From assembly GCA_013288745.1 (NCBI GenBank), contig JABDBG010000008.1, positions 1 through 52,697 of the forward strand: a DNA stretch of 52,697 bases. The letters run 5' to 3'. Positions within the stretch are counted from its first letter, which is position 1; each line of letters starts with the position of its first letter. The stretch comes from Bacteroidota bacterium. GTDB taxonomy: Bacteria; Bacteroidota; Bacteroidia; Chitinophagales; Chitinophagaceae. The notes below the pieces were generated by a model. That model was not told where the DNA came from, did no database searches, and saw nothing but the letters and a program-made list of their open reading frames with translations. A program made the translations under genes and the position numbers. Shown here piece by piece: positions 30,551-40,924 of the stretch.

Positions 30551-33500
30551 TTATCGTATCAAAGTAATATCTCCTGTTTTTGTATATAATTTATCGTCTG
30601 TATACTGTACCTGTAAGGTGTAAGTATATACATCCATTGGTTGCAGCACACCTTTATAAGTGCCATCCCAACCAATTTCTTTATTAGTGCTTTCAAAAAC
30701 TAATTGACCCCAGCGATTGTATATTTTCCAATCCATCAATCCTATACCGAAGCCCATTACTTTTATAATGCTGTTGTTGCCGGGTTTGCCGGGAGTAAAA
30801 GCATTGGGTACATCCAGTAGTGAAGTTACGATAGCTTTTATATCCTGACAAGTAGTATCGCTGCAACCTTCATCATTGGTAGCTTGTAAACAAACATGAA
30901 ACGTTGTTGATAAATTGAATTGATATAACGGTTGAAATTCTGTTGAGGTGTTGCTACTCTCATCAAAATTCCAGAAATATTTTGTTGCGCCGATCGTTGT
31001 ATTAATAAACTGTGTAGGCGTGTTGTTTGCGGGTGGATCAGGCGACCATGAAAACTGCGCCGTAGGTTTAGGAAATAAACTAATAGTTGTTGTTGTGCTG
31101 TCTATTTTGTTACAAGTATTATTATCAGATGCCACCAGCTTTATTGTATAAGTTCCTGTATCATTAAAAATATGAGTAGGACTTATATCTGTAGAAGTAT
31201 TTGATGCACCGCTGGCAGGGTCGCCAAAATTCCAGGTAAAGCTTGTTCCACCTAAACTGTTATTACCAAAAACTACTGTGTAGGGAACACATCCTCTCGG
31301 TGGTGAAGAAATTAATGCTTTTACGACTGATGCAACCCTTATTATTTTAGAAGCGCATTCAGTAGAATTACATACAGAAGTATCGAGCACACAAAGCGTT
31401 ATATCATAAGAGCCGATCGAAGGGAACGTATGTACTTTTGTTGCAGTTAATGCTAATGTATCATTCGGAGAGCCATCACCGTAATTCCATACAAAAAGAG
31501 CCGTTGGTGAAAAGCCGAGTGACGAGGTAGAAAGATTAGTGAAAAGATAATTTAAAGCATCACAACTACCTACCTTGTCATATCTAAAATCCAGGTTGGC
31601 TACATTGGAGGTTACTCTTATCTGTTTATAAACCGTATCGCGAATATTGCATTTGCTGCTATCTTCTGCGATCAGCATTACTGTAAATAAACCGGTTGAC
31701 TTAAAAGTGTGCGATACAAGCGTGGTGGTTGTACTTGTATCCGGCGAACCATCATTAAAACTCCAGATGTATTTTTTTGCAGTAGAAGCCGTATCTACAA
31801 ATTCGACAGTAAAAGGTAAACAACCAACAGAGTCTCCAATTATTCCGTTACCTATCGTTCTGATACCTGCGCCTAAGCCTGCAAAATTCATCGCAATTTT
31901 TACCGCAGCTTCATTGCATCCTTGCGTACCCGTTCCATTTTTTAATGACCAGGCTCCGGGCGTTACCGGAAAGGTTGCACCACCATAGCAATTGGCACAT
32001 ATTGCCTGGTAAATAATTCCATTATCATCAAAGCGACTGGTACCGCCGTCCACGTGATCTGCAAAGCCACCATCTTGTCCGAAGAAACTACCAAATAATT
32101 GACTATTGGCATTTTTCTCCAATACAAAAAAATAAAAATCATTACCGTCGGTAGTTTTTTGAATAGCATTTGCCGTAGTAGTCAAACCTGCTGTTCCTAC
32201 TGACGGGTATCCGTCACCGTTATCAAATGAGCCTCCCCATCCCGATACATAAACATTTTCGCAACGGTCAACTAAAAATGCAACCGGAGAAATATTGGGA
32301 ATATTTGAACTGGTACCAAATACGGTGGAATAAACATACGCCGAAAGATCAGGTTGTAATTTGGCTATAAATTGTTTAGCTCCGGGATTGCTAAAAACTG
32401 CATTTATAACAGGCCAGCTGCCTGTTGTTGAGCCCATGATATATGGGAATCCACTTTTATCAAATTGTAATCCATACAGCATATCATTGCCGTCGGTTCC
32501 TACATAAGTTGTTTTAATAATGGCGCTGCCATCAGGTTGTAATTCTGTGATGTAGCCATCAGTAATACCGCCTAAAAAGCTACTGCTTATGGCGCCGGTT
32601 TTATTACCCGGTAAATCAGTACTTGTGGTACTTCCTCCAATGTATAAATTATTTGTCAGCGGATTTACCGATGCGGTGAAACAAGCATCATCACCACTAC
32701 CTCCAAAATAAGTACTGAAAATTACCGATGAAAGATCTGATGCAAATTTTACTATCACACCATCTTGTCTACCACCATTGAAAGAAGTTTGTATGGTACT
32801 ATTTATAATAGGGAAATTGGTGGATTGGGAACAGGATGCCAGGATAATATTATTACTGCCATCAACTATTACTTCACTCCTGGCATCATCGCCATAATTT
32901 CTGCGGATAGCATCTGCACCGCCCGGCGATACATATTTGCTTCTGATATTTACACCATCATCAGCAGTTCCACCGATCTTTATAGAGCCAATAATGGCCG
33001 ATCCATCTCCTGTAAATTTAGTAACCGTTATATCATAATTTGAACTGGCATAGATTGAATTAGTAGCAGGCTTGACAGGAAAGTTAGGAGAGCTGCTACG
33101 GCCAGTAATTATTAAGTTTCCTTGTGCATCGCAAACCATACTATGTGGTTGTTCGTTACCACTACCTCCTAAATAAGTTGCATATAATCTAAGATTGCCA
33201 CTTGCAGAAAATTTTATGATGCTGATATCATACCCTAATCCTATTCTGTCATCGTTTACACCGCCATTAAAAGTTTGGGAAAATGCACCAGTAGAAGTAG
33301 GAAAAGAATTTCCAAAAACAATACCGCCCGCAAAAAAACTTCCGTCTGGTCCGGGTGTTGCCGTATAGCCCCAGTTATCGGAACCGCTTCCTGTAAACGT
33401 GGAAAATATTAATGTTGGATCTATTACGATAGTAGCACCTGCTGCATGTTCTTTTATTTTAAATCTTACGGTACTGTCTTTCAACTCATATTTACAATCA

Positions 33501-34243
33501 AGCGGAACGCGGTCATTATCCTGAAGCTGATATGTATAAGGATATAATTCTTTTGTTTCACCTACAGATGTAGTTACTACCAGCTCTTTATTTTTAACCT
33601 GCATTTTATCAACACCATCGTATTTCATTACGATGTTGTTTACATCACCGCCGGGTCTTATTATGATATCGTACTTCAATGTTCCGGCACTCGTGTAATA
33701 ATGTACATCAATGTTTGGGTAGATATTTTTATATGTTACGGCCTGGAATATTTTGCAATTATTTTGCCATTGTGTGGTATCGTTTCCGATAAAATAATTG
33801 TTATAAGTTGGCAATGGTTTTTCGGGAATGATCTCAACATTATCCGATGCTCCAACAAATTCTACCTTGTACGCGTGCGAATGGACAATTATTGGTTGTG
33901 AGAATGTCGTAGTTGGAATGGTTGTAGTAGATGAGCCTGTACTATTCTTTGGTGCGATAACATATCCGATACTGCTTTTACTTGTATCTGTTTTGGATTT
34001 TAAAGCAATATTATTACCATGCGCGGTTTCTTCTAAATTTAATAGATCAGCCGGCGAGTGTAATAAAACAGTGAACCCCTTTTTTTGTAAAAAGAATGCA
34101 CCGGTATTAATATCAGATTTTAAAACCACAGATTTATCCCACTGTCCTTTATTTTCTATGAACTGTAATTGGGCATAGGAAGATTGTGCAACAAAAAATG
34201 CCGCAAAAACCAATAAAAAATAAGTAGCTATTTTTTGTAGCAT
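30551..34243 (-). CDS. Large T9SS type-B surface protein: SBBP-type beta-propeller repeats, PKD domains, gliding-motility CHU_C C-terminus
   Basis: LQFIENKGQW N-terminal domain, GGSGNE/FGGSGDD repeats, several FxWNFGD/YxWxFxD PKD motifs, C-terminal VPNAFTPGKPGNNSIIKV...IYNRWGQLVFES...GWDGTYKG. Confidence 0.92.
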   Translation of the reverse strand: MLQKIATYFLLVFAAFFVAQSSYAQLQFIENKGQWDKSVVLKSDINTGAFFLQKKGFTVLLHSPADLLNLEETAHGNNIALKSKTDTSKSSIGYVIAPKNSTGSSTTTIPTTTFSQPIIVHSHAYKVEFVGASDNVEIIPEKPLPTYNNYFIGNDTTQWQNNCKIFQAVTYKNIYPNIDVHYYTSAGTLKYDIIIRPGGDVNNIVMKYDGVDKMQVKNKELVVTTSVGETKELYPYTYQLQDNDRVPLDCKYELKDSTVRFKIKEHAAGATIVIDPTLIFSTFTGSGSDNWGYTATPGPDGSFFAGGIVFGNSFPTSTGAFSQTFNGGVNDDRIGLGYDISIIKFSASGNLRLYATYLGGSGNEQPHSMVCDAQGNLIITGRSSSPNFPVKPATNSIYASSNYDITVTKFTGDGSAIIGSIKIGGTADDGVNIRSKYVSPGGADAIRRNYGDDARSEVIVDGSNNIILASCSQSTNFPIINSTIQTSFNGGRQDGVIVKFASDLSSVIFSTYFGGSGDDACFTASVNPLTNNLYIGGSTTSTDLPGNKTGAISSSFLGGITDGYITELQPDGSAIIKTTYVGTDGNDMLYGLQFDKSGFPYIMGSTTGSWPVINAVFSNPGAKQFIAKLQPDLSAYVYSTVFGTSSNIPNISPVAFLVDRCENVYVSGWGGSFDNGDGYPSVGTAGLTTTANAIQKTTDGNDFYFFVLEKNANSQLFGSFFGQDGGFADHVDGGTSRFDDNGIIYQAICANCYGGATFPVTPGAWSLKNGTGTQGCNEAAVKIAMNFAGLGAGIRTIGNGIIGDSVGCLPFTVEFVDTASTAKKYIWSFNDGSPDTSTTTTLVSHTFKSTGLFTVMLIAEDSSKCNIRDTVYKQIRVTSNVANLDFRYDKVGSCDALNYLFTNLSTSSLGFSPTALFVWNYGDGSPNDTLALTATKVHTFPSIGSYDITLCVLDTSVCNSTECASKIIRVASVVKALISSPPRGCVPYTVVFGNNSLGGTSFTWNFGDPASGASNTSTDISPTHIFNDTGTYTIKLVASDNNTCNKIDSTTTTISLFPKPTAQFSWSPDPPANNTPTQFINTTIGATKYFWNFDESSNTSTEFQPLYQFNLSTTFHVCLQATNDEGCSDTTCQDIKAIVTSLLDVPNAFTPGKPGNNSIIKVMGFGIGLMDWKIYNRWGQLVFESTNKEIGWDGTYKGVLQPMDVYTYTLQVQYTDDKLYTKTGDITLIR

Positions 34244-34326
34244 TGTAAACTTATAGTTTTGTGCAAAGTTCTTACTCTAAATGCTAATATTACTCTAATC
34301 TTAGCACGGTAACAATCTGTTAAGAA

Positions 34327-36441
34327 TTACGATATCTTACTCCAGACCGTTTTACCTTTTTGTAGTTGCAGATAAGTTTTCAGTGGTAAGTTGTTCTCAG
34401 AGCTAAGGTCCGGATCTTCCTCTAAAATAGCTTCAGCCGCTTTTTTTGCAGCCTCCAATATTACTTTATCTTGTACTATGTTCGCCAGTTTAAAGTCTAA
34501 TAAGCCACTCTGTCTCGTTCCACCGATATCTCCCGGTCCACGTATCTCCAGATCTTTCTCTGCAACTTTAAAGCCATCATTGGTTGCACATAATATTTTC
34601 AGGCGTTCTTTGGCATCATTTGATACTTTGCTGCCAGTCAGTAAGATACAAAAACTTTTCTCACTACCACGACCAACCCTTCCCCTAAGCTGATGTAACT
34701 GTGATAAACCGAATTTTTCAGCACTTTCGATCACCATCACAGAAGCATTGGGAACATTTACACCTACTTCAATAACCGTTGTGCCAACCATTATATTTGT
34801 GTCACCATTTACAAAGCGTTGCATATTGGTATCTTTTTGTTCTGCCGGTTGCTTGCCATGCACCATGCTGATCCAGTATTTTGGTTCAGGAAAAAATGAT
34901 TTTACTTCTTCATAACCTTTCATCAAATTTTCATAATCCATTTTGGAAGATTCTTCTATCAAAGGATAAATGATGTAGGCTTGTCTGCCTTTTACTATTT
35001 CTTCTTTGATAAAATCCATCACCTGCGGCCTTGCCTGTTCATAACGATGAGCCGTTGCTATCAGTTGCCTGCCCGGAGGTAATTCATCCATCACGCTATA
35101 ATCAAGATCTCCGTATGCGGTTAGCGCCAATGTTCTTGGGATAGGCGTTGCCGTCATTACCAAAACATGTGGCGGCATGGTATTTTTTTTCCAGAGCTGT
35201 GCCCTTTGTGCCACGCCGAATTTGTGTTGTTCATCGATCACTGCAAATCCTAAATTTTTAAAGATCACTTTATCTTCAATCACGGCATGTGTGCCGATCA
35301 AAATATGCAGCGTTCCTTCTTCACAGCTTTTTAAAACTTCTCTCCGATGTTTAACCTTTGAAGAGCCCGTTAACATTTTTACAACAACAGGCATATCTTT
35401 TACCAAGTCTGTAATGCTGTTAAAATGTTGTTGCGCCAATATTTCTGTAGGTGCCATCATGCAGCTTTGGAAGCCATTGTCTGCCGCTATCAGCATACTC
35501 AACAGGGCCACGATTGTTTTACCGCTACCAACATCTCCTTGTAAGAGACGGTTCATTTGTTTGCCGCTACCCGTATCTTTTCGAATTTCTTTTAGTACTC
35601 TTTTTTGTGCACCTGTTAATTCGAATGGGAGATAATTGTTATAAAAAGTGTTGAACAGATCACCAACCTTGTCAAATACCCAGCCTTTGCTGAAGCGGTG
35701 CCTTTCACCACGGATAATGCCCAGACGTATCTGCGAAAAAAATAATTCTTCAAATTTTAAGCGGCGCAATGCATGCATATATAATTCATCGGTTGCAGGG
35801 AAATGAATATTGCAAAAAGCATCGAATCTTGAAATGAAACGATATTGTTTTACAATGGCTTCCGGTAAATTTTCGGGCAGGTCCTTTGCAGATATTAAAT
35901 GTAATAAAGCCAGCGTTAATTTTCCGATCGCTCTTCCGTTTAAGCCGCGTGTTTTCAATTTTTCAGTGGAAGGATAAACGGGTTCAAGAAATTTTTTACC
36001 ACCTGCTTTTTCCGGAGTAAAGACTTCCATTTCAGGATGCATCATTTGTATGTTCCTGTTAAAGAACCCCACTTTTCCAAACACCAGGTATTGCTGGCCG
36101 ATATGTAAGGTCTTTTCGATCCAGTTAATTCCCTGAAACCAGGTAAGTTCTATTTCACCGGTGTCATCTTCTAAATAGGCAACTAAACGTTTGCTTCTTT
36201 TATCTCCAACAATATCGAACTGTATTAGTTTGCCGGCAACCTGCGCATAATCTGTTTGTTGATTGAGCGATGCTATCTTATCGATCTTCGTTCTATCGAC
36301 ATGGCGAAAAGGATAAAATTCTAACAGGTCTTTAAAAGTAAAGATGTTGAGTTCTTTTTTAATCAGCTCGGCCTTTAAAGGGCCAACACCTTTTAAATAT
36401 TCTATCGGACTGGATAATATGTTGGCGGATACTGAAATAAT
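34327..36441 (-). CDS. recG: ATP-dependent DNA helicase RecG; true start unclear, conserved reading frame extends upstream of the GTG-started ORF ending at 36084
   Basis: Helicase motifs LLQGDVGSGKTIVA, DEQHKFGVAQR, MTATPIPRTLA, QLRGRVGRG; manual translation of 36085..36450 gives ...ISVSANILSSPIEYLKGVGPLKAELIKKELNIFTFKDLLEFYPFRHVDRTKI..., the RecG N-terminal region. Confidence 0.9.
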   Translation of the reverse strand: MISVSANILSSPIEYLKGVGPLKAELIKKELNIFTFKDLLEFYPFRHVDRTKIDKIASLNQQTDYAQVAGKLIQFDIVGDKRSKRLVAYLEDDTGEIELTWFQGINWIEKTLHIGQQYLVFGKVGFFNRNIQMMHPEMEVFTPEKAGGKKFLEPVYPSTEKLKTRGLNGRAIGKLTLALLHLISAKDLPENLPEAIVKQYRFISRFDAFCNIHFPATDELYMHALRRLKFEELFFSQIRLGIIRGERHRFSKGWVFDKVGDLFNTFYNNYLPFELTGAQKRVLKEIRKDTGSGKQMNRLLQGDVGSGKTIVALLSMLIAADNGFQSCMMAPTEILAQQHFNSITDLVKDMPVVVKMLTGSSKVKHRREVLKSCEEGTLHILIGTHAVIEDKVIFKNLGFAVIDEQHKFGVAQRAQLWKKNTMPPHVLVMTATPIPRTLALTAYGDLDYSVMDELPPGRQLIATAHRYEQARPQVMDFIKEEIVKGRQAYIIYPLIEESSKMDYENLMKGYEEVKSFFPEPKYWISMVHGKQPAEQKDTNMQRFVNGDTNIMVGTTVIEVGVNVPNASVMVIESAEKFGLSQLHQLRGRVGRGSEKSFCILLTGSKVSNDAKERLKILCATNDGFKVAEKDLEIRGPGDIGGTRQSGLLDFKLANIVQDKVILEAAKKAAEAILEEDPDLSSENNLPLKTYLQLQKGKTVWSKIS

Positions 36442-36499
36442 AAATGTTTTTTACAAATATATTTCATTTAGAGGATGCTACATGCTGAATGGAAAACGC

Positions 36500-37741
36500 T
36501 TAATGTGATGTTCTGGATGAGTTTTTGTTATAGCCGCCCGGTCTTTTTTGATTTCTGCCGGCGCCATCTTTTGGCCTGAAAGCTGTAGGAGCATATTCAG
36601 GAACTTCACCAAACTCTTCGGGTACAACCGCTTTGGTAACGGGTTTGCCGATGAGTTTTTCTATACTTGCAAATTTGCGTTGTTCTTTTTCACTTACAAA
36701 TGTGATAGCGGTACCTTCTGCAGCAGCACGGGCAGTACGACCGATTCGGTGAACGTAATCTTCGCCATCATGCGGCACATCATAATTTATTACTAGGTCA
36801 ATATTATCAATATCGATACCTCTGCTTAAAATATCTGTAGCCACTAATATTTGCAAGCGGCCGCTTTTAAATTTCATTAAAGTGTCTTCTCTTACATCCT
36901 GTTCAAGGTCACTATGAATTTCATCAATTGGCAGACCCGTTTTCTTGAGATCACGGTTCAATTGTTTTACGCTCATTTTACTGCTGCAAAATATCAATAC
37001 GGATTTGAAGGTCTTTTGATGCAGAATGTATTTTACCAAAGGAATTTTTTGTGGTTCGTATACAACATAAGCGAGCTGAACAATTTTTTCATTTGGCTTA
37101 CTGATAGAAATATTTATTTCAGCTGGTTCGTGTAAAATTTTTCTTGCCAGCTCTCTTATTTTCTGTGGCATGGTTGCCGAGAATAAGAGGTTTTGTCTTT
37201 TTGCCGGCAGGCTATTGATGATGCGCATCAGGTCATCATAAAAACCCATGTCCAACATTCTATCCGCTTCATCCAATACTAAATATTTAAGTCCGTCGAA
37301 TTTTACATAGCCCATATTTAAATGCGCGATCATTTTGCCCGGTGTGCAGATCACTACATCGGCACCCATACTCAATGCTTTCTTTTCCTGGACAAATGCA
37401 TTACCATCGCCGCCGCCATAAACAGCAATTGAACTTACCGAAGTAAAGTAGGAGAGGCCTTCCATATGTTGTGCAATTTGCACAGCCAACTCACGCGTTG
37501 GTACAATTACCAATGCAGTGATACTGGCTCCATGATGAGGTGGAGATGTAATTATTTTATTAATTAACGGAAGGAGAAATGCAGCCGTTTTACCGGTGCC
37601 TGTTTGTGCAGATGCGATCACATCTTTGCCTTGAAGGACTAAAGGAATTACTTGTTCCTGAACAGGTGTAGCCGTGTTATAACCGGAAGATTCTATACCT
37701 TCTATTAAACGCTCTTCAAAACCGAAATCTTTAAATGTCAA
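36500..37741 (-). CDS. DEAD/DEAH-box RNA helicase (RhlE-like)
   Basis: ASAQTGTGKTAAF, VPTRELAVQ, LDEADRMLDMGF, FSATMP, HRIGRTARA. Confidence 0.94.
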   Translation of the reverse strand: MTFKDFGFEERLIEGIESSGYNTATPVQEQVIPLVLQGKDVIASAQTGTGKTAAFLLPLINKIITSPPHHGASITALVIVPTRELAVQIAQHMEGLSYFTSVSSIAVYGGGDGNAFVQEKKALSMGADVVICTPGKMIAHLNMGYVKFDGLKYLVLDEADRMLDMGFYDDLMRIINSLPAKRQNLLFSATMPQKIRELARKILHEPAEINISISKPNEKIVQLAYVVYEPQKIPLVKYILHQKTFKSVLIFCSSKMSVKQLNRDLKKTGLPIDEIHSDLEQDVREDTLMKFKSGRLQILVATDILSRGIDIDNIDLVINYDVPHDGEDYVHRIGRTARAAAEGTAITFVSEKEQRKFASIEKLIGKPVTKAVVPEEFGEVPEYAPTAFRPKDGAGRNQKRPGGYNKNSSRTSH

Positions 37742-37765
37742 AATGTTTGGATAGTTAAATTTGTT

Positions 37766-38125
37766 CTACTCAGCCGAAGTCTCTTTCGCAGGCGTTTCTG
37801 TTTTTGCCGCGGGAGTTGTATTTTTTATGAGTAATTGAAATCTTGTATTTAGGCTTACGCTGTAATTATTGTCTTTTAATATTTGTTTAGTTCCTGCGTC
37901 TTCCAGCATCACAATTGATAAATGGCTTGCCAGATCTGAACCACTGATAACATTTGTTACTTTTCCATCTTCGAACTCGATATTGAATTTGTATCCTGCT
38001 TTGCGTCCGCTACCGGCTCTTTCGAAATCGATACGGTTAAGATCAAGCGTTTGGTTACCTGTTGCTGATTTTTTTAGCAGGATCCTGATCACGGGCAGGT
38101 ACTTATTCCAAATATGAGTATACAT
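37766..38125 (-). CDS. Conserved hypothetical protein (119 aa)
   Basis: Intact ORF co-oriented with neighbours and matching local coding style. Confidence 0.65.
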   Translation of the reverse strand: MYTHIWNKYLPVIRILLKKSATGNQTLDLNRIDFERAGSGRKAGYKFNIEFEDGKVTNVISGSDLASHLSIVMLEDAGTKQILKDNNYSVSLNTRFQLLIKNTTPAAKTETPAKETSAE

Positions 38126-38268
38126 AAACTTTGTTTGTTTTGTTCTAATGGGTGAGAAAGCGACTATTTATCGCGTAAATAGAATACTTCAAAGCACAAA
38201 GTTACTGTTAATGTGCGAGTAAACAGAATATTGGGTCCAATTGTAACGAATAGGCCGGATTGAATAAC

Positions 38269-39003
38269 TTATTGATCATAAGCTTTTTCAAAAGATTCGC
38301 CGGAATTCAGATCATTTATCAGGTTGTCTAATTTTAGCTTTGAATACCAGTTTTTTACCTGGTATTTAGCCGTCATGTAATTAAGCATCACTTTTTGGGG
38401 AGAGGCACTCCAAAACTGCCGGGCTGTTTTTAAACTATCAAGCTCAGGTAAATTTTCAAAATTATCAGAAATAGCCTTCAACCTGTCTTCTGAATAATAA
38501 TTCCGATAATCATTTTGCATGGCTAACCCTTCATCAAACCAGGTAGGGATCTTAAATGTTTCATTATAAAATCCTATACGTTTTTCAAGTTCAGCGTGCG
38601 ACATTTCGTGGGCTATGATATCCAGGTCAATACCATTTTTGTTGATCACAATATAGCTGCCCAACTTATAATGCGTTGTGGCAGGATCCAGATTGTTATC
38701 TCCGTATTTTTTAAAAATGCTATCGGTAGCACAATAAATAAATTTTGGATCAGCTTTTTTTTCTCCCCAAAAATCAGCAATGCGAAGTGAGGCCTCACTA
38801 ATAACAGATTTTAAGGAATCGATAGTTTTTGGAGATGTTGCGGTATCATAATATAATCTTCCATCTTTTTTAAAAGAAGAATAGTCTATCAATATGCATT
38901 TTGTTTCCTGAGGAAAAAGATAATAATGGGCAACTGCTACAATAGGAATAAATATCAGTAAGGCAATAAAAGTATTATAAATTGTTTCTTTAAACCTGTT
39001 CAT
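38269..39003 (-). CDS. Membrane-anchored putative zinc metallopeptidase
   Basis: N-terminal TM; IIAHEMSHAELEKRIG (HEXXH) and WFDEGLAM downstream Glu motif. Confidence 0.65.
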   Translation of the reverse strand: MNRFKETIYNTFIALLIFIPIVAVAHYYLFPQETKCILIDYSSFKKDGRLYYDTATSPKTIDSLKSVISEASLRIADFWGEKKADPKFIYCATDSIFKKYGDNNLDPATTHYKLGSYIVINKNGIDLDIIAHEMSHAELEKRIGFYNETFKIPTWFDEGLAMQNDYRNYYSEDRLKAISDNFENLPELDSLKTARQFWSASPQKVMLNYMTAKYQVKNWYSKLKLDNLINDLNSGESFEKAYDQ

Positions 39004-39007
39004 GTTT

Positions 39008-40375
39008 TTATTTATTCATTATTGCTTCATGTAACTGATCAATCGCAAATACCTTCTGTTCACCTGTCGCAAGGGTTTTAACCATACAGTTTTTCTCCTC
39101 CATTTCTTTACTGCCTATGATGATGGCGTAGGGGATATTCTTTTTTTCTGCGTAAGTAAACTGCTTGCCAATTTTTGTGAACTCGTGGTATAATTCGCAG
39201 GCAATGCCTTTACTGCGTAATTGCTGCATAATGCCAAAAGCAAAAAGGCTTTCGGTTTCTCCCATATTAAAAAAGAGCGCTTTCGTGCTGACCTGTAAAT
39301 TTTCAGGGAAAAGTTTTAGCTCTTCCATTACATCATATATTCTATCAACACCAAAACTGATGCCGACACCAGGTATGCCAGGCACATCAAATAAACTCGT
39401 GAGGTCATCATAACGACCGCCGCCGCCGATGCTGCCTATCTGAACTTCTGCAGGAGCTTTTGCTTCAAAAATAATTCCGGTATAATAATTTAAACCACGC
39501 GCTAGTGTAAAATCAATTTGCAGTTTGATGTTTTTTGCCTGATGAAAAACATATTCCAGTTCTGCAATTCCTTTTGCGCCTGTTTCAATGTTTCCAAACA
39601 GCGATCTTGCTTTCGTTAATTTTTCTTCATTGGTTCCGGTGATGTTTAAATATTTTTCAATGATCGTAATTTGATCAGCGTTTAAATTTCTTTGTTGTAA
39701 TTCTTCTTTTACTTTTTCTATTCCGATCTTATCCAGCTTATCAATCGCAATAGTGATATCTGTTAATTTATCAGCGCCGCCACATAATTCTGACAAAGCC
39801 GTCAAAATTTTTCGGCTGTTAATTCTTAACTCATAATTTGTAATTCCTAACCGCGTAAAAACTTCATGATAAATATTAGCTAGCTCTACTTCATTCAATA
39901 AAGAAGTACTGCCAACTACATCTGCATCACATTGTGTAAATTCACGGTAGCGGCCTTTTTGTGGCCTGTCTGCGCGCCAAACAGGTTGTATCTGATATCG
40001 TTTGAAGGGGAATGTTAGTTGAGCATGATTCATCGCAACATAACGGGCAAACGGAATTGTTAGATCATATTTTAAAGCACGTTCTGTTAAGTCTGTGCTG
40101 CTCTTTCCTTCCAGTACTTTTTCAAAACCTGCTTTTGCCTTATCGATATTTTTAGGATCGTTGATGCCATTATTAATGATCTTGAAAATTAAACGATCAC
40201 CCTCTTCACCGTATTTTCCCATCAACGTATTCAGGTTTTCCATCGCCGGCGTTTCCAGCGGTTGGAAGCCATATAATTCAAAAACATTTTTTATGGTAGA
40301 TAAAATATAATTGCGTTTACGCACCACATCTGCGGAAAAGTCTCTTGTGCCCTGTGGTATGCTTGGTTTTGACAT
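39008..40375 (-). CDS. hisS: Histidyl-tRNA synthetase
   Basis: PQGTRDF, TSTDLTERALKYDLTIPFARYVA, RADRPQKGRYREFTQCD, LARGLNYYTG. Confidence 0.96.
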   Translation of the reverse strand: MSKPSIPQGTRDFSADVVRKRNYILSTIKNVFELYGFQPLETPAMENLNTLMGKYGEEGDRLIFKIINNGINDPKNIDKAKAGFEKVLEGKSSTDLTERALKYDLTIPFARYVAMNHAQLTFPFKRYQIQPVWRADRPQKGRYREFTQCDADVVGSTSLLNEVELANIYHEVFTRLGITNYELRINSRKILTALSELCGGADKLTDITIAIDKLDKIGIEKVKEELQQRNLNADQITIIEKYLNITGTNEEKLTKARSLFGNIETGAKGIAELEYVFHQAKNIKLQIDFTLARGLNYYTGIIFEAKAPAEVQIGSIGGGGRYDDLTSLFDVPGIPGVGISFGVDRIYDVMEELKLFPENLQVSTKALFFNMGETESLFAFGIMQQLRSKGIACELYHEFTKIGKQFTYAEKKNIPYAIIIGSKEMEEKNCMVKTLATGEQKVFAIDQLHEAIMNK

Positions 40376-40447
40376 TACTAAAAATTAAAAATTTTAAATT
40401 CCAAAAAACAATAAAACAGAAAACAAAACAATTCAACAATAAAACAA

Positions 40448-40903
40448 TTAAACAGCTTTAGCAATGATCGCATCACAAGCTTCCTCTATCAGATCAAAAA
40501 CTTCATGATAAACATACTCCGGTCTTGACCATGGATCCGGAACATCCCTGTTTTGTCCGGGATACAATTCATTTAATAACAGGTCGACTTTTTTTGCATT
40601 GTAATTTTTGCCGCTGATCATTTTCATTTCGTCCACCACATCTTCAGCCATGGCATAAATTTTATCAAACCTGTCAAAATCTTCCGTTATAAATTTTCTT
40701 GTTACCTGGTGACTGATATCAATGCCATGTTCCAAAGCCACTTTTTGCGATAATTTATGTGGAGATTCGCCCACATGATAACCATTTGTTCCAGCGCTGT
40801 CGATCGTCCAGTTGAATCCTGCTTCCTGCGCTTTCTGCTCTAAAATTCCTTCTGCCAAAGGGCTCCGACAAATATTGCCAAGGCAAACCATTAAGATTTT
40901 CAT
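40448..40903 (-). CDS. Low-molecular-weight protein-tyrosine phosphatase
   Basis: VCLGNICRSPLAEG (CX5RS) and DVPDPW. Confidence 0.94.
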   Translation of the reverse strand: MKILMVCLGNICRSPLAEGILEQKAQEAGFNWTIDSAGTNGYHVGESPHKLSQKVALEHGIDISHQVTRKFITEDFDRFDKIYAMAEDVVDEMKMISGKNYNAKKVDLLLNELYPGQNRDVPDPWSRPEYVYHEVFDLIEEACDAIIAKAV

Positions 40904-40924
40904 GATGGCAAATATAATTATAAC

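Noticed and set aside
38164-38182. Stem-loop ctattta-tcgcg-taaatag between two minus-strand genes
   Set aside because: Only 7 bp and AT-rich, no T tract or repeat partner; too weak to report.
40377-40447. A-rich spacer between hisS and the phosphatase gene
   Set aside because: Looks like one arm of the aacaattaaac word family but has no clear inverted partner; low complexity makes chance similarity likely.
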